Source: Kocuria marina
Lineage (GTDB): Bacteria > Actinomycetota > Actinomycetes > Actinomycetales > Micrococcaceae
Length of the DNA stretch: 64,000 nt
Reading direction: 5' to 3'
NCBI GenBank assembly: GCA_014652975.1
Contig: BMZV01000003.1
Span: 310,001 to 374,000, forward strand
Below are positions 35,254-44,083 of this stretch, piece by piece. The stretch's first letter is position 1, and each line of letters opens with the position of its first letter. The notes under the pieces are model-generated. The model was given only the letters and a program-made list of their open reading frames with translations. It was not told the DNA's origin and made no database searches. Position numbers and translations under genes: made by a program.

Positions 35254-36195
35254 TCAGACCTCCGCCGTGACCTGGTGGTACCGCAGTAGCCATGGGCCCA
35301 TGTCGTGGTGCTGGTCCTCGCGGACCCACACGGAACTGCGCCGGGTCACGACGGATGTCTCCTCGAGCCGGTAGCTCACGTGGTAGGCGTGCGCGCCCAG
35401 GGCCGTGACCCGCAGCTCCCGGGGCTCGCACCCTGCGGCTTCGACGATGCTCAGCACGGACTCGGGGGCTGCCGTGGCACCTCGCCGGTCCACGCACACC
35501 AGGTCGGGGTGCAGGGACTCCCCCGGTCCACCGGGAGCATTCCCGCGGCCGAGAACCGTGGCCTCACGCGAGGCCGCGTCCGAGATGAGATGCTCGGGGG
35601 TGCCGCCGGAATCCGGGGAGTCCGTGGACCCGGCGTGACCCGCCGGAAGGTCCTCCGAGGAGGCCCACGCGGAGAAAAGATCCGGTTCCACGTCTCCCGC
35701 CTCGATTCCGCGGCCCGCGTCGTCCCGGAAGCCCGGCCCCGCGGGCATGTCCTCCGGCGCGGTGCCGGACTGGTAGGCCGTGGCCATGGCGCGGGCGCGC
35801 TCGTCCGCGGCCTCGTTGAGCTCGTGACCCGCGTGCCCCTTGACCCACTCGAAGCTGACGTCCCGACCGGAGAGCTCGCGGTCCAGCGCCTTCATGATCT
35901 CCATGTTGAGCACGGGTTTGCCGTCGCGCTTCTTCCAGCCCTTCTTCTTCCAGCCCGGCATCCACTTGGTGACCGAGTTGATCACGTACTGGCTGTCGCA
36001 CAGCACCCGCAGCGGTTCGTCCGCGCGGTGCCGGGTGGAGCGGAGCAGATCGAGCACCGCGGTGAGCTCGCCCATGTTGTTGGTCCCGTGGGCCCAACCC
36101 CCCGCGCGCCACGAAGTGGGATCGATGTACCAGGCCCACCCCGCGGGTCCGGGGTTGCCGAGTGCGGAGCCGTCCGCGGAAGCGATGATCGTCAT
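35254..36195 (-). CDS. rnhA: Ribonuclease HI with a C-terminal NTF2/DUF4440-like domain
   Basis: 313 residues. Residues 1-145 are RNase HI, which cuts RNA in RNA-DNA hybrids: catalytic D8 (ASADGSALG), E43 (NNMGELTAV), D67 (LCDSQYV) and the last Asp in NEAADERARAMA. WKKKGWKKRDGKPV is the basic handle loop. A linker rich in Asp, Gly and Ser (about 146-220) leads to a C-terminal domain of about 90 residues (LHPDLVCVDRRG, AYHVSYRLEETSVVTRRSSV, WLLRYHQVT) resembling NTF2-like DUF4440 folds. This fused partner has no known role. ATG 36195 is the first family-like start; codons upstream are not conserved. Confidence 0.9.
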   Translation of the reverse strand: MTIIASADGSALGNPGPAGWAWYIDPTSWRAGGWAHGTNNMGELTAVLDLLRSTRHRADEPLRVLCDSQYVINSVTKWMPGWKKKGWKKRDGKPVLNMEIMKALDRELSGRDVSFEWVKGHAGHELNEAADERARAMATAYQSGTAPEDMPAGPGFRDDAGRGIEAGDVEPDLFSAWASSEDLPAGHAGSTDSPDSGGTPEHLISDAASREATVLGRGNAPGGPGESLHPDLVCVDRRGATAAPESVLSIVEAAGCEPRELRVTALGAHAYHVSYRLEETSVVTRRSSVWVREDQHHDMGPWLLRYHQVTAEV

Positions 36196-36349
36196 GCGCT
36201 CATCCTCGCAAAACCTCCCGACACGTTGAACCACCGCCGCTGACAGGCGATCGTCCGGTCCCGCATTGGCCCGCGGTTCAGCGGACCACCCCGGGGCCAC
36301 CACCCGGGCGCGCGAAGAGCACCCGGGTGCGCGAGCGCTCCCGGAGATG
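36196..36349. other. Intergenic region upstream of RNase HI, including a short direct repeat
   Basis: Between the groEL terminator and the RNase HI start. It contains two close copies of CACCCGGG-(C/T)-GCGCGA at about 36300 and 36320. No promoter hexamer is clear. Confidence 0.3.
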
Positions 36350-36388
36350 CGAGAACCCCGGGGACAGCACGTGTCCCCGGGGTTCTCG
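36350..36388 (-). terminator. Terminator of groEL
   Basis: Perfect 17-bp stem (36350-36366 with 36372-36388) and a five-base loop, placed about 45 bases after the groEL stop and before the RNase H start on the same strand. No U-tract. Confidence 0.75.
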
Positions 36389-36434
36389 AAATGCCCACCC
36401 GTGTAGCGGGCGGAACTCACTCAGAAGAGCGAGA

Positions 36435-38108
<1,674 letters not shown>

Positions 38109-38214
38109 TCATCACGATGCCCGCGACGGACGGTGCCGCGCCGCGATCCTCACCGCGCCGCAACCACCTCACCGTGATGTCACTCGTCCGCCGCGCGACC
38201 ACCACCGGACCCGG

Positions 38215-38241
38215 TTAGCAGTCCACGCGACTGAGTGCTAA
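38215..38241 (-). promoter_or_regulatory. CIRCE element (HrcA operator) upstream of groEL
   Basis: Inverted repeat TTAGCAGTC-N9-GAGTGCTAA, identical to the CIRCE consensus except for one base (G for C in the left arm) and with the exact 9-base spacer. HrcA binds this element and represses groEL until heat shock. Confidence 0.93.
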
Positions 38242-38325
38242 TCCCATAGTGGCACTCGTCATGCCGGAACCGCAAACGCCCTGCGTCCAGTGGACTCAGG
38301 TTTCGTCCCCGGCTGAACGGGCGGG

Positions 38326-38652
38326 TCAGGCGGCCGCGGGGGCTCCGGGCACGACGTCGCTCGCGGCCGTCCCGAGCGCCACGGCACCCACCGCGGAGGC
38401 ACCGGCCGCGGCGTCGTCGTCCGGGGACACCGCAACGGCTGCGGCGGGGAGGGCGAGCGCTTCCTGGGCCGTGCGCGGGGCGTTCACGAAGGCCACCGCC
38501 CCCAGGACGAGGGCGAGCACACCGGTCACGAGGATGACCAGGAACTTGCCCCGGGACCCCGCTCGGGCATTCGGGTTATGGCCTCGGTGGGCACCCTGCC
38601 TGGCGCCGTCCTCGGGGACGTCGTCGAACTCGTCACGGGGGTACTCGCTCAT
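38326..38652 (-). CDS. Membrane-anchored LytR_C-type protein lacking its C-terminal domain
   Basis: 108 residues. The N-terminus (EYPRDEFDDVPEDGARQGAHR) and single helix (KFLVILVTGVLALVLGAVAFV) look like the start of the LytR C-terminal-domain proteins that sit beside ung and DUF3263 in Micrococcales. Those normally continue into a LytR_C domain of about 90 residues. Here only an Ala/Val-rich stretch with DDDAAAG follows, then a stop. So the extracellular domain is either lost or replaced by low-complexity sequence. The family link is from memory of gene order and the N-terminal motif. Confidence 0.55.
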   Translation of the reverse strand: MSEYPRDEFDDVPEDGARQGAHRGHNPNARAGSRGKFLVILVTGVLALVLGAVAFVNAPRTAQEALALPAAAVAVSPDDDAAAGASAVGAVALGTAASDVVPGAPAAA

Positions 38653-38803
38653 GCTGTGGCTCTCCTCAACGAACGGCGGGATCAGGGGCGCCGACCCGCG
38701 GGTGCCGGGACCGTGGGACGGCGTGCGCCCCGCCTGCCGGACCCGCGGCGGTCAGGGGTCCGCGGTGCGCTGCCCACTATCCCACGCGCACCCGGGGACC
38801 CAC

Positions 38804-39028
38804 TCAGCGATTGCGCGCGCGGCGCAACCGGGAGATCAGCATGGGGGCGTGGCGCGCGGCGGCCTCTGAGGAGATCAGGGCGTTGAGCCGCTGATAGTAG
38901 TGCACGGGGCTCAACCCCAGGCGGGAGCGGATCGCGGACTCCTTGGCGCCGCGGTACTTCCAGTGCTCGGACTCCAGGTCCAGGATGGCCCGGTCGAGCT
39001 CGTCGAGGCCGTCGCCCGTGGTAGACAT
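38804..39028 (-). CDS. DUF3263 family protein
   Basis: 74 residues, starting at ATG 39028 behind AGGGT. Motifs LDRAILDLESEHWKYRGAKESA, in part, and RLGLSPVHYYQRLNALI are diagnostic of DUF3263, a small helical actinobacterial family with a helix-turn-helix look (residues 30-60). It may bind DNA, but this is untested. It is divergent from ung, with 59 bp between start codons. Confidence 0.85.
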   Translation of the reverse strand: MSTTGDGLDELDRAILDLESEHWKYRGAKESAIRSRLGLSPVHYYQRLNALISSEAAARHAPMLISRLRRARNR

Positions 39029-39087
39029 GGGCTCAACCCTAACGCTCCGGGCGGTACCCGGAGGCCGCACGCCCTGGAGGTCGCACC

Positions 39088-39771
39088 GTGAACACCCCGC
39101 CCCCGTTGCACGAGATCATGAACGAGGAGTGGGCCCGTGCCTTGCAACCCGTGGAGCCGCAGATTCGGGCCGTGGGCGAGTTCCTGCGCGGCGAACACGC
39201 CGAGGGCCACCACACCCTGCCCGCTGGGGACCACATCTTCCGCGCGCTTCGCGAGCCGATGTCCGCGGTCAAGGTGTTGATCGTGGGCCAGGACCCCTAC
39301 CCCACCCCGGGCCACGCGATGGGCCTCTCGTTCTCGGTGGCCCCGGACGTGCGCCCGATCCCGCGGTCCCTGCAGAACATCTACAAGGAACTGCACTCCG
39401 ATCTGGGGATCACACCGCCCGCGCACGGGGACCTGTCCTCGTGGGCCGAGCAGGGCGTCATGCTGCTCAACAGGGTCCTTACGGTGCGCGCGGGCTCCCC
39501 CGCGTCCCACCGGGGCAAGGGCTGGGAAGCGGTCACGGAGTGCGCGATCCGCGCGCTTGGGGCGCGCGAGCAACCCCTCGTCGGCATCCTGTGGGGTCGC
39601 GACGCCCGCGGCACCAAGGACTGGCTGGGTGGGGCGCCCACCGTGGAATCGGTGCACCCGTCCCCGTTGTCCGCGTCCCGGGGGTTCTTCGGTTCCCGCC
39701 CGTTCTCCCGCGCCAACGAGCTGCTGCAACAACAGGGCGCCCAGCCCGTCTCGTGGGAACTGCCCGCGTAG
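39088..39771 (+). CDS. ung: Uracil-DNA glycosylase
   Basis: Family 1 UDG, 227 residues, which removes uracil from DNA at the start of base-excision repair. The water-activating loop [17 protein letters not shown] has catalytic D69. The leucine/His loop [14 protein letters not shown] inserts into DNA. The Asn for uracil recognition lies in [11 protein letters not shown]. The GTG start has GGAGG eight bases upstream. The siderophore-interacting gene follows after 19 bp. Confidence 0.96.
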   Translation: MNTPPPLHEIMNEEWARALQPVEPQIRAVGEFLRGEHAEGHHTLPAGDHIFRALREPMSAVKVLIVGQDPYPTPGHAMGLSFSVAPDVRPIPRSLQNIYKELHSDLGITPPAHGDLSSWAEQGVMLLNRVLTVRAGSPASHRGKGWEAVTECAIRALGAREQPLVGILWGRDARGTKDWLGGAPTVESVHPSPLSASRGFFGSRPFSRANELLQQQGAQPVSWELPA

Positions 39772-39778
39772 CAACACC

Positions 39779-39784
39779 TACGCT
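39779..39784 (+). promoter_or_regulatory. -10 element close to the siderophore-interacting gene
   Basis: TACGCT ends six bases before the ATG at 39791 with no ribosome-binding site between them, suggesting a leaderless mRNA. The -35 region is not clear. Confidence 0.3.
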
Positions 39785-39790
39785 GGACGC

Positions 39791-40642
39791 ATGGCACAAA
39801 CTCCGGCGCGACCCCGCAAACCCCAGCTCAACCTCACGGTTACGGACCGGATTCAGCTCTCCCCGGGCATGGTGCGCGTGGTGTGCAGGATCGAGAACGC
39901 CGAGCAGTTCCAGGACATGGAGGCGCCGGAGAAGTACGTCAAGCTCGTCTTCTTCTCCGCAGCCACGCTCGCGGCGACCGCGCCCGGCGCGTTCCCCGAC
40001 TACTGGGCCGCGCGCGAAAACGCCGCACCCCAGGACCAGCCCGTCACGCGGCACATGACCCTGCGCCACACGGAACCCGACGCCGAGACCGTATGGATCG
40101 ACGTCGCCCTGCACGGCACCGAAGGCTATGCGGGGCCGTGGGCGGATGCCGCGTCCCCCGGCGACCGGATCGTGGCGCTCGGCCCGGGCGGCAAGTGGCT
40201 CCCGGATCCGGCCGCCGCGTGGAGCGTCTTCGCTGGCGACGACGCCGCCGTCCCCGCCGTGCTCGCGAACCTCGAGGCGCTGCCCGCCTCGGCGCGCGGA
40301 GAAGCCGTCCTGGAGGTCGAGGACGCCTCCCACGAACTCGACCTCACCGATCTCGCGATCCCCGAGGGCGTCCGGGTGCGCTGGGTGCACCGCGCCGCTC
40401 AGCAGGACGGTGAGCGCGCCCTCGTGACGGGACTCGCGAACGCCGCGTGGCCCGAGGACACCGCGGGTGTGCAGGCGTTCGTGCACGGCGAGCGCGAGAC
40501 CATGAAGGCTGCCCGGAAGGAACTGCTCGACGTCCGCGGGCTCGAGCGTTCGCAGGTATCCCTGTCCGGGTACTGGGCGGCCGGGCGGGCCGAGGAGACG
40601 TTCCAGGCGGAGAAGAAGCTGCCCGTGGGCAAGATCCTCTGA
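39791..40642 (+). CDS. Siderophore-interacting protein (flavin ferric-reductase family)
   Basis: 283 residues of the SIP family, which uses FAD and NAD(P)H to reduce ferric siderophores in the cytoplasm and release iron. An N-terminal beta-barrel FAD domain contains TRHMTLRHTEPDAETVWIDV and GDRIVALGPGG. The C-terminal domain contains WSVFAGDDAAVPAVLANLE, RWVHRA and a C-terminal SLSGYWAAGRAEE segment. ATG 39791 fits the family start; the frame is open upstream but overlaps ung. Confidence 0.9.
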   Translation: MAQTPARPRKPQLNLTVTDRIQLSPGMVRVVCRIENAEQFQDMEAPEKYVKLVFFSAATLAATAPGAFPDYWAARENAAPQDQPVTRHMTLRHTEPDAETVWIDVALHGTEGYAGPWADAASPGDRIVALGPGGKWLPDPAAAWSVFAGDDAAVPAVLANLEALPASARGEAVLEVEDASHELDLTDLAIPEGVRVRWVHRAAQQDGERALVTGLANAAWPEDTAGVQAFVHGERETMKAARKELLDVRGLERSQVSLSGYWAAGRAEETFQAEKKLPVGKIL

Positions 40643-40646
40643 CCGG

Positions 40647-42764
40647 TCAGCGGCGGCGGTTGCGCCGCTGGGAGAGGTACTGCATCCGCTCGATGAACGG
40701 GCGCATGAGGTACTTGGCGAGCACCACGCCCGCCGCGAGCAGCACGATGGACACCATGGCGTTGACGAGTCCCGTGATGCCGTTCCCCGTGGTCTCGTTC
40801 TCCACGGTGATCGCGTACATTCCGCGGAACAAGCTCAACCCGGGCAGCAGGTAGGTCATCGCGGGGATCGCGAGGATCGCCTGCGGGATCTTGGCCCTCG
40901 CCGCGAGCAGCGCGGCCACACAACCGCTCGCCACAGCCCCCACGCCCGTGGCCAATCGTGTGCTGGGATCGAAGCTGCCGATGCCGTGGTAAAAACCGAG
41001 GCCCACGAGGGCCGCGGCCACGGCAGGCAGCAGGTGACGCGGCTTCGCCTGCATGGTGATCGCGATCAGAGCGGTGGAGATCAGCATGAACACTGTGTTG
41101 GTCACGGCTGCCGCGGGTGTGAACCCGGACTGGGAAACGTCAATCCGTGGGACCCCCAGGTGCGCGGACAAGGTGATCCCCAGGGCGATCCCGGCCACGA
41201 TCCCCAGGAACGCCATGGCGGTGGACAGTAGTCGTCCGGCCGCGGTCACGGGGAAACCGTTGATCGCGTCCTGCATCGTGGAGACCATGCGGGTGGTGGG
41301 CAACAGCATGATGATCCCACCGGCGATGACCCTGGGCGGGGACACCTCGACCCCCACCGCCGAGATCAACAGGGCACCGAGCGTGACCACCAGGGCGTTG
41401 GCCGCGAGGGAGAAGAACTCCGGGATGCGCCACGCCCCCAGTTTCGCCGTGACGGACTGCACCACCACGGAGGAGACCACGGCCACGAGCGCACCGGCCG
41501 GGCTGCCGCCGATCGCCAGCGTGATGGTCCCCGCCGCGATCACCGTGGCGAGCCACACGACCCACTTGGGGTAGGGCTTGGGCCGGGCGTTGATCCGGGC
41601 GAGCTCCCGTTCGGCGTCCCGCAGGGGCGTGTTGCCCTCGATGATCCGGGTTACGAGCTGATGGGAGTCCGCGAGACCCGAGTAGTTGTCGGTCCATGAA
41701 CGCACCACGCGCATCACGGTGTGGCTCGAGGTCGAAGAATCGCCCCACGGGTCCTGGCCGGTGCGCGGCGCGGAGCTCCCGCGCTGTTCCCCCGTGGTCC
41801 CGGGTGTGCCCGCCAGGGCGGTCGCGGGGTGGGCGGAGGAACCGGTGTCCTCGGTGACCCGCCGCGGGGCCTCGCCGGCGGCGGTGAGTTTGCCCGTGGC
41901 CGTGGTCTCCGCGACGTAGTTGATGGTCACCGACTGGTTGGTGATGTCCACGTCCAGGTTCTCCACCCCGTACGTGGCGCACACCGCGATGATCGCGTTC
42001 TCCACGTCCAGCGCGTCCGCGCCGTAGTGGAACATGGTCTCGGCCAGGCGCAGCGCGAAGTTCAGGGTGCGCCGGGCCTGGCGGTCCGTGCTGTCCCCGA
42101 ACTTGCGCAGGTGCTGGAACGGTGTGGCGGTGAGCCGGTCCACCACACGCATGGGCGCGGTGGGCGCGGCGTCCCCCTGCACGAGGGAGCGCAACAGTGC
42201 CTTGGGTGCCCGCGACGGTTTGACCCGGGTGGCCGGGTACACGCCCCGCGAGATCGCGGTGGTCGCGGGCGCCGGCTCGTGCGCCACGGTTTCCGGGCGC
42301 TCCACGGGTGAGCTCGCGGGGGCGGTGCCACGCCGGGACGGGCTGCCGATGGGTTCGGTCAATGCCGCGGGAACCGCCGCCCGGTGCCCCTGGCCCGCGC
42401 GGTCGGCGGCGATCTGGCCCGGTGTGAGGACGGGCAGGGAGGAGACCTGCGGCGTTCCGGTGCCGGTCGCGGGACCGCGCCCGGCGCTGCGGGGACGGAC
42501 GCCGGGGACCCGCAGCTGCGACGTCGTCCGGGTGTCGGTGTGCACGGGCGCGCTACGCAGTTCCGCCCGGGCGGCCTGTTCCTCGGTGGGGCGCGGTGCG
42601 TAACGCGTACGACGCCCCGGACTCGTGTGCTGCACGGCGTCGCGCAGCGCGGTGTCCCCGGCGGGACCGAACGGTTCACCGTCCACCGCGTGCGGGCCCG
42701 TGCTCTCACCCGAGGACGGGTAGCCCTGGTGCGCCAGACGCGTCAATTGCTCGCTCACGCTCAC
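40647..42764 (-). CDS. thrE: Threonine/serine exporter, ThrE family, with a long N-terminal extension
   Basis: 705 residues. The first ~215 are low-complexity, polar and Pro/Arg/Thr-rich. Then comes the ThrE cytoplasmic domain (FALRLAETMFHYGADALDVE, SVTINYVAETT) and about ten helices at 385-690, including LPTTRMVSTMQDAINGFPVT. ThrE of Corynebacterium is about 490 residues and exports threonine and serine using the proton gradient; the extension here is unusual. The GTG start has GGAAGGGTGAT just upstream, which supports the long form. It lies downstream of the FemX-like gene on the same strand. Confidence 0.85.
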   Translation of the reverse strand: MSVSEQLTRLAHQGYPSSGESTGPHAVDGEPFGPAGDTALRDAVQHTSPGRRTRYAPRPTEEQAARAELRSAPVHTDTRTTSQLRVPGVRPRSAGRGPATGTGTPQVSSLPVLTPGQIAADRAGQGHRAAVPAALTEPIGSPSRRGTAPASSPVERPETVAHEPAPATTAISRGVYPATRVKPSRAPKALLRSLVQGDAAPTAPMRVVDRLTATPFQHLRKFGDSTDRQARRTLNFALRLAETMFHYGADALDVENAIIAVCATYGVENLDVDITNQSVTINYVAETTATGKLTAAGEAPRRVTEDTGSSAHPATALAGTPGTTGEQRGSSAPRTGQDPWGDSSTSSHTVMRVVRSWTDNYSGLADSHQLVTRIIEGNTPLRDAERELARINARPKPYPKWVVWLATVIAAGTITLAIGGSPAGALVAVVSSVVVQSVTAKLGAWRIPEFFSLAANALVVTLGALLISAVGVEVSPPRVIAGGIIMLLPTTRMVSTMQDAINGFPVTAAGRLLSTAMAFLGIVAGIALGITLSAHLGVPRIDVSQSGFTPAAAVTNTVFMLISTALIAITMQAKPRHLLPAVAAALVGLGFYHGIGSFDPSTRLATGVGAVASGCVAALLAARAKIPQAILAIPAMTYLLPGLSLFRGMYAITVENETTGNGITGLVNAMVSIVLLAAGVVLAKYLMRPFIERMQYLSQRRNRRR

Positions 42765-42851
42765 GTGGGATCACCCTTCCCTGCCGCCGCAGGCACTGTT
42801 CGACTCCTGTGTGCTGGGGTGCGGCCCACACGCATCCGCTCGCGCGCCCGT

Positions 42852-42881
42852 GCTCGCCCACGTCCTCGCCTGCGGGCGAGC
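42852..42881 (-). terminator. Hairpin between the FemX-like gene and thrE
   Basis: GCTCGCCC/GGGCGAGC stem (42852-42859 with 42874-42881), about 30 bases past the FemX-like stop on the minus strand. A weaker inner stem can also form. No U-tract. Confidence 0.4.
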
Positions 42882-42912
42882 GGGGGCCGGGTGGAGGGGC
42901 CGCGGCCGCCTG

Positions 42913-43995
42913 TCAGTAGAAGGGCTGACCCGTGCGGCGCACCCACAACTGGCGCTGTACCTTCTCCGCCACGTTGTTCCACACAGCGTATTTCGCGCGG
43001 CTGAGTGGCTGATCCCAAACGCCCACGTAATCCACGACAGTCTTGGTGAAGCTCGTCTTGAACAACCCCAGACCGTAGTAGGGGTGCTCCTTGTTCTTGA
43101 GCTGGTCGGAGGGCGGGGTCCCGCAGAAGTCGTACTGGGTGATCTCGTGGTCCTGCTTCAGGTCCGTGATGGCGCTCCACTGCACGAGGTGCGAGTCCCC
43201 GTACTGCTTGCGCCGCGGCTTGGAGCCGCCGTCCTTGTAGGTGCCCTTGCGCCCGTAGGAGATCACGTAGGCACCCACCGAGGGCTTGCCGTCCTCGTAC
43301 GTGAAGTAGAGCCGGCCCTGACCGCGATCGGCGAAATTGTTCCAGAACGCCCGGTAGTACTCGTAGGAACGCAGGGTCACCTTGGCGTGACCCTGACCCA
43401 CGGAATCCATGAGCGCGTACATCGCGCGCATGTTCTCCTCCGTGAGCGGGACCTGGTCCACCTCGCAGCCCTCGCGGGTCGCACGGCGCACCGCGTTGCG
43501 ACCCCGCGAGTGCAGGGACTTGAGCAGGGCCTTCTCGTCCATGTCCGTGTCCAGCACGGCGGTGGAGTCGTTGGGCTGAATCTCGAAGGACTTCACGAGT
43601 CCGCTGCGCGCCATCACGCCCGCGGCGTAGTCGGAGGCCACGATCTCGGGTTCGTACTTGATCGCGAACACGCCGCGCGCGGGACCCGACACGAAGCGCT
43701 CGTTGGCCGCCACGATGCCGGGGATGTCGTCCACGCTCGCCACGTCCGGACCCTTGATCATGTACCACAGCCTGCCCAGGGCGGGCACGGACTTCTCGAG
43801 CACCAGGTTATAACTGGGCTGCGAACCGTCCGTGGGTTCGTACACCACGTACTGCGGCTTCCACCCGTGGTCCTTCTTGACCAGCGCGAACGCCTCCGAC
43901 TGCAACAGGTTGCCGCCCGAGGGGTTGGCCGTGACGTGGGAGTCCCACTCGGCGATTTCCTGATCGGTGGCAAAACGTGCCGTGAATTCTCGCAA
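42913..43995 (-). CDS. FemX/FemAB-family peptidoglycan bridge aminoacyltransferase
   Basis: 360 residues with two GNAT-like folds. It uses aminoacyl-tRNA to add the first residue(s) of the interpeptide bridge to lipid II at the cytoplasmic face. Recognisable parts are NPSGGNLLQSEAFALVKKDH near the start, GRNAVRRATREGCEVDQV (the helical arm region), and YDFCGTPPSDQ with YYGLGLFKTSF toward the end. TTG 43995 (LREFTARF) with GAGAG upstream is the best start; codons upstream run through a terminator hairpin and are not conserved. Micrococcaceae walls have amino-acid bridges, which fits. Confidence 0.85.
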   Translation of the reverse strand: MREFTARFATDQEIAEWDSHVTANPSGGNLLQSEAFALVKKDHGWKPQYVVYEPTDGSQPSYNLVLEKSVPALGRLWYMIKGPDVASVDDIPGIVAANERFVSGPARGVFAIKYEPEIVASDYAAGVMARSGLVKSFEIQPNDSTAVLDTDMDEKALLKSLHSRGRNAVRRATREGCEVDQVPLTEENMRAMYALMDSVGQGHAKVTLRSYEYYRAFWNNFADRGQGRLYFTYEDGKPSVGAYVISYGRKGTYKDGGSKPRRKQYGDSHLVQWSAITDLKQDHEITQYDFCGTPPSDQLKNKEHPYYGLGLFKTSFTKTVVDYVGVWDQPLSRAKYAVWNNVAEKVQRQLWVRRTGQPFY

Positions 43996-44029
43996 GGCTC
44001 TCTCAATCCTGTACAGGGGGGCACTGACG

Positions 44030-44069
44030 ATGTGAGGCGGTGCCGCGCTGTCGCGGCACCGCCTCACAT
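44030..44069 (-). terminator. 18-bp perfect hairpin between the GltB-like and FemX-like genes
   Basis: Arms 44030-44047 and 44052-44069 pair perfectly around a four-base loop. It directly follows the GltB-like stop and ends only about 34 bases before the FemX-like start codon, so it is either that gene's attenuator or the terminator of the gene before it. Confidence 0.8.
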
Positions 44070-44083
44070 GGTATCCCTCGGGC

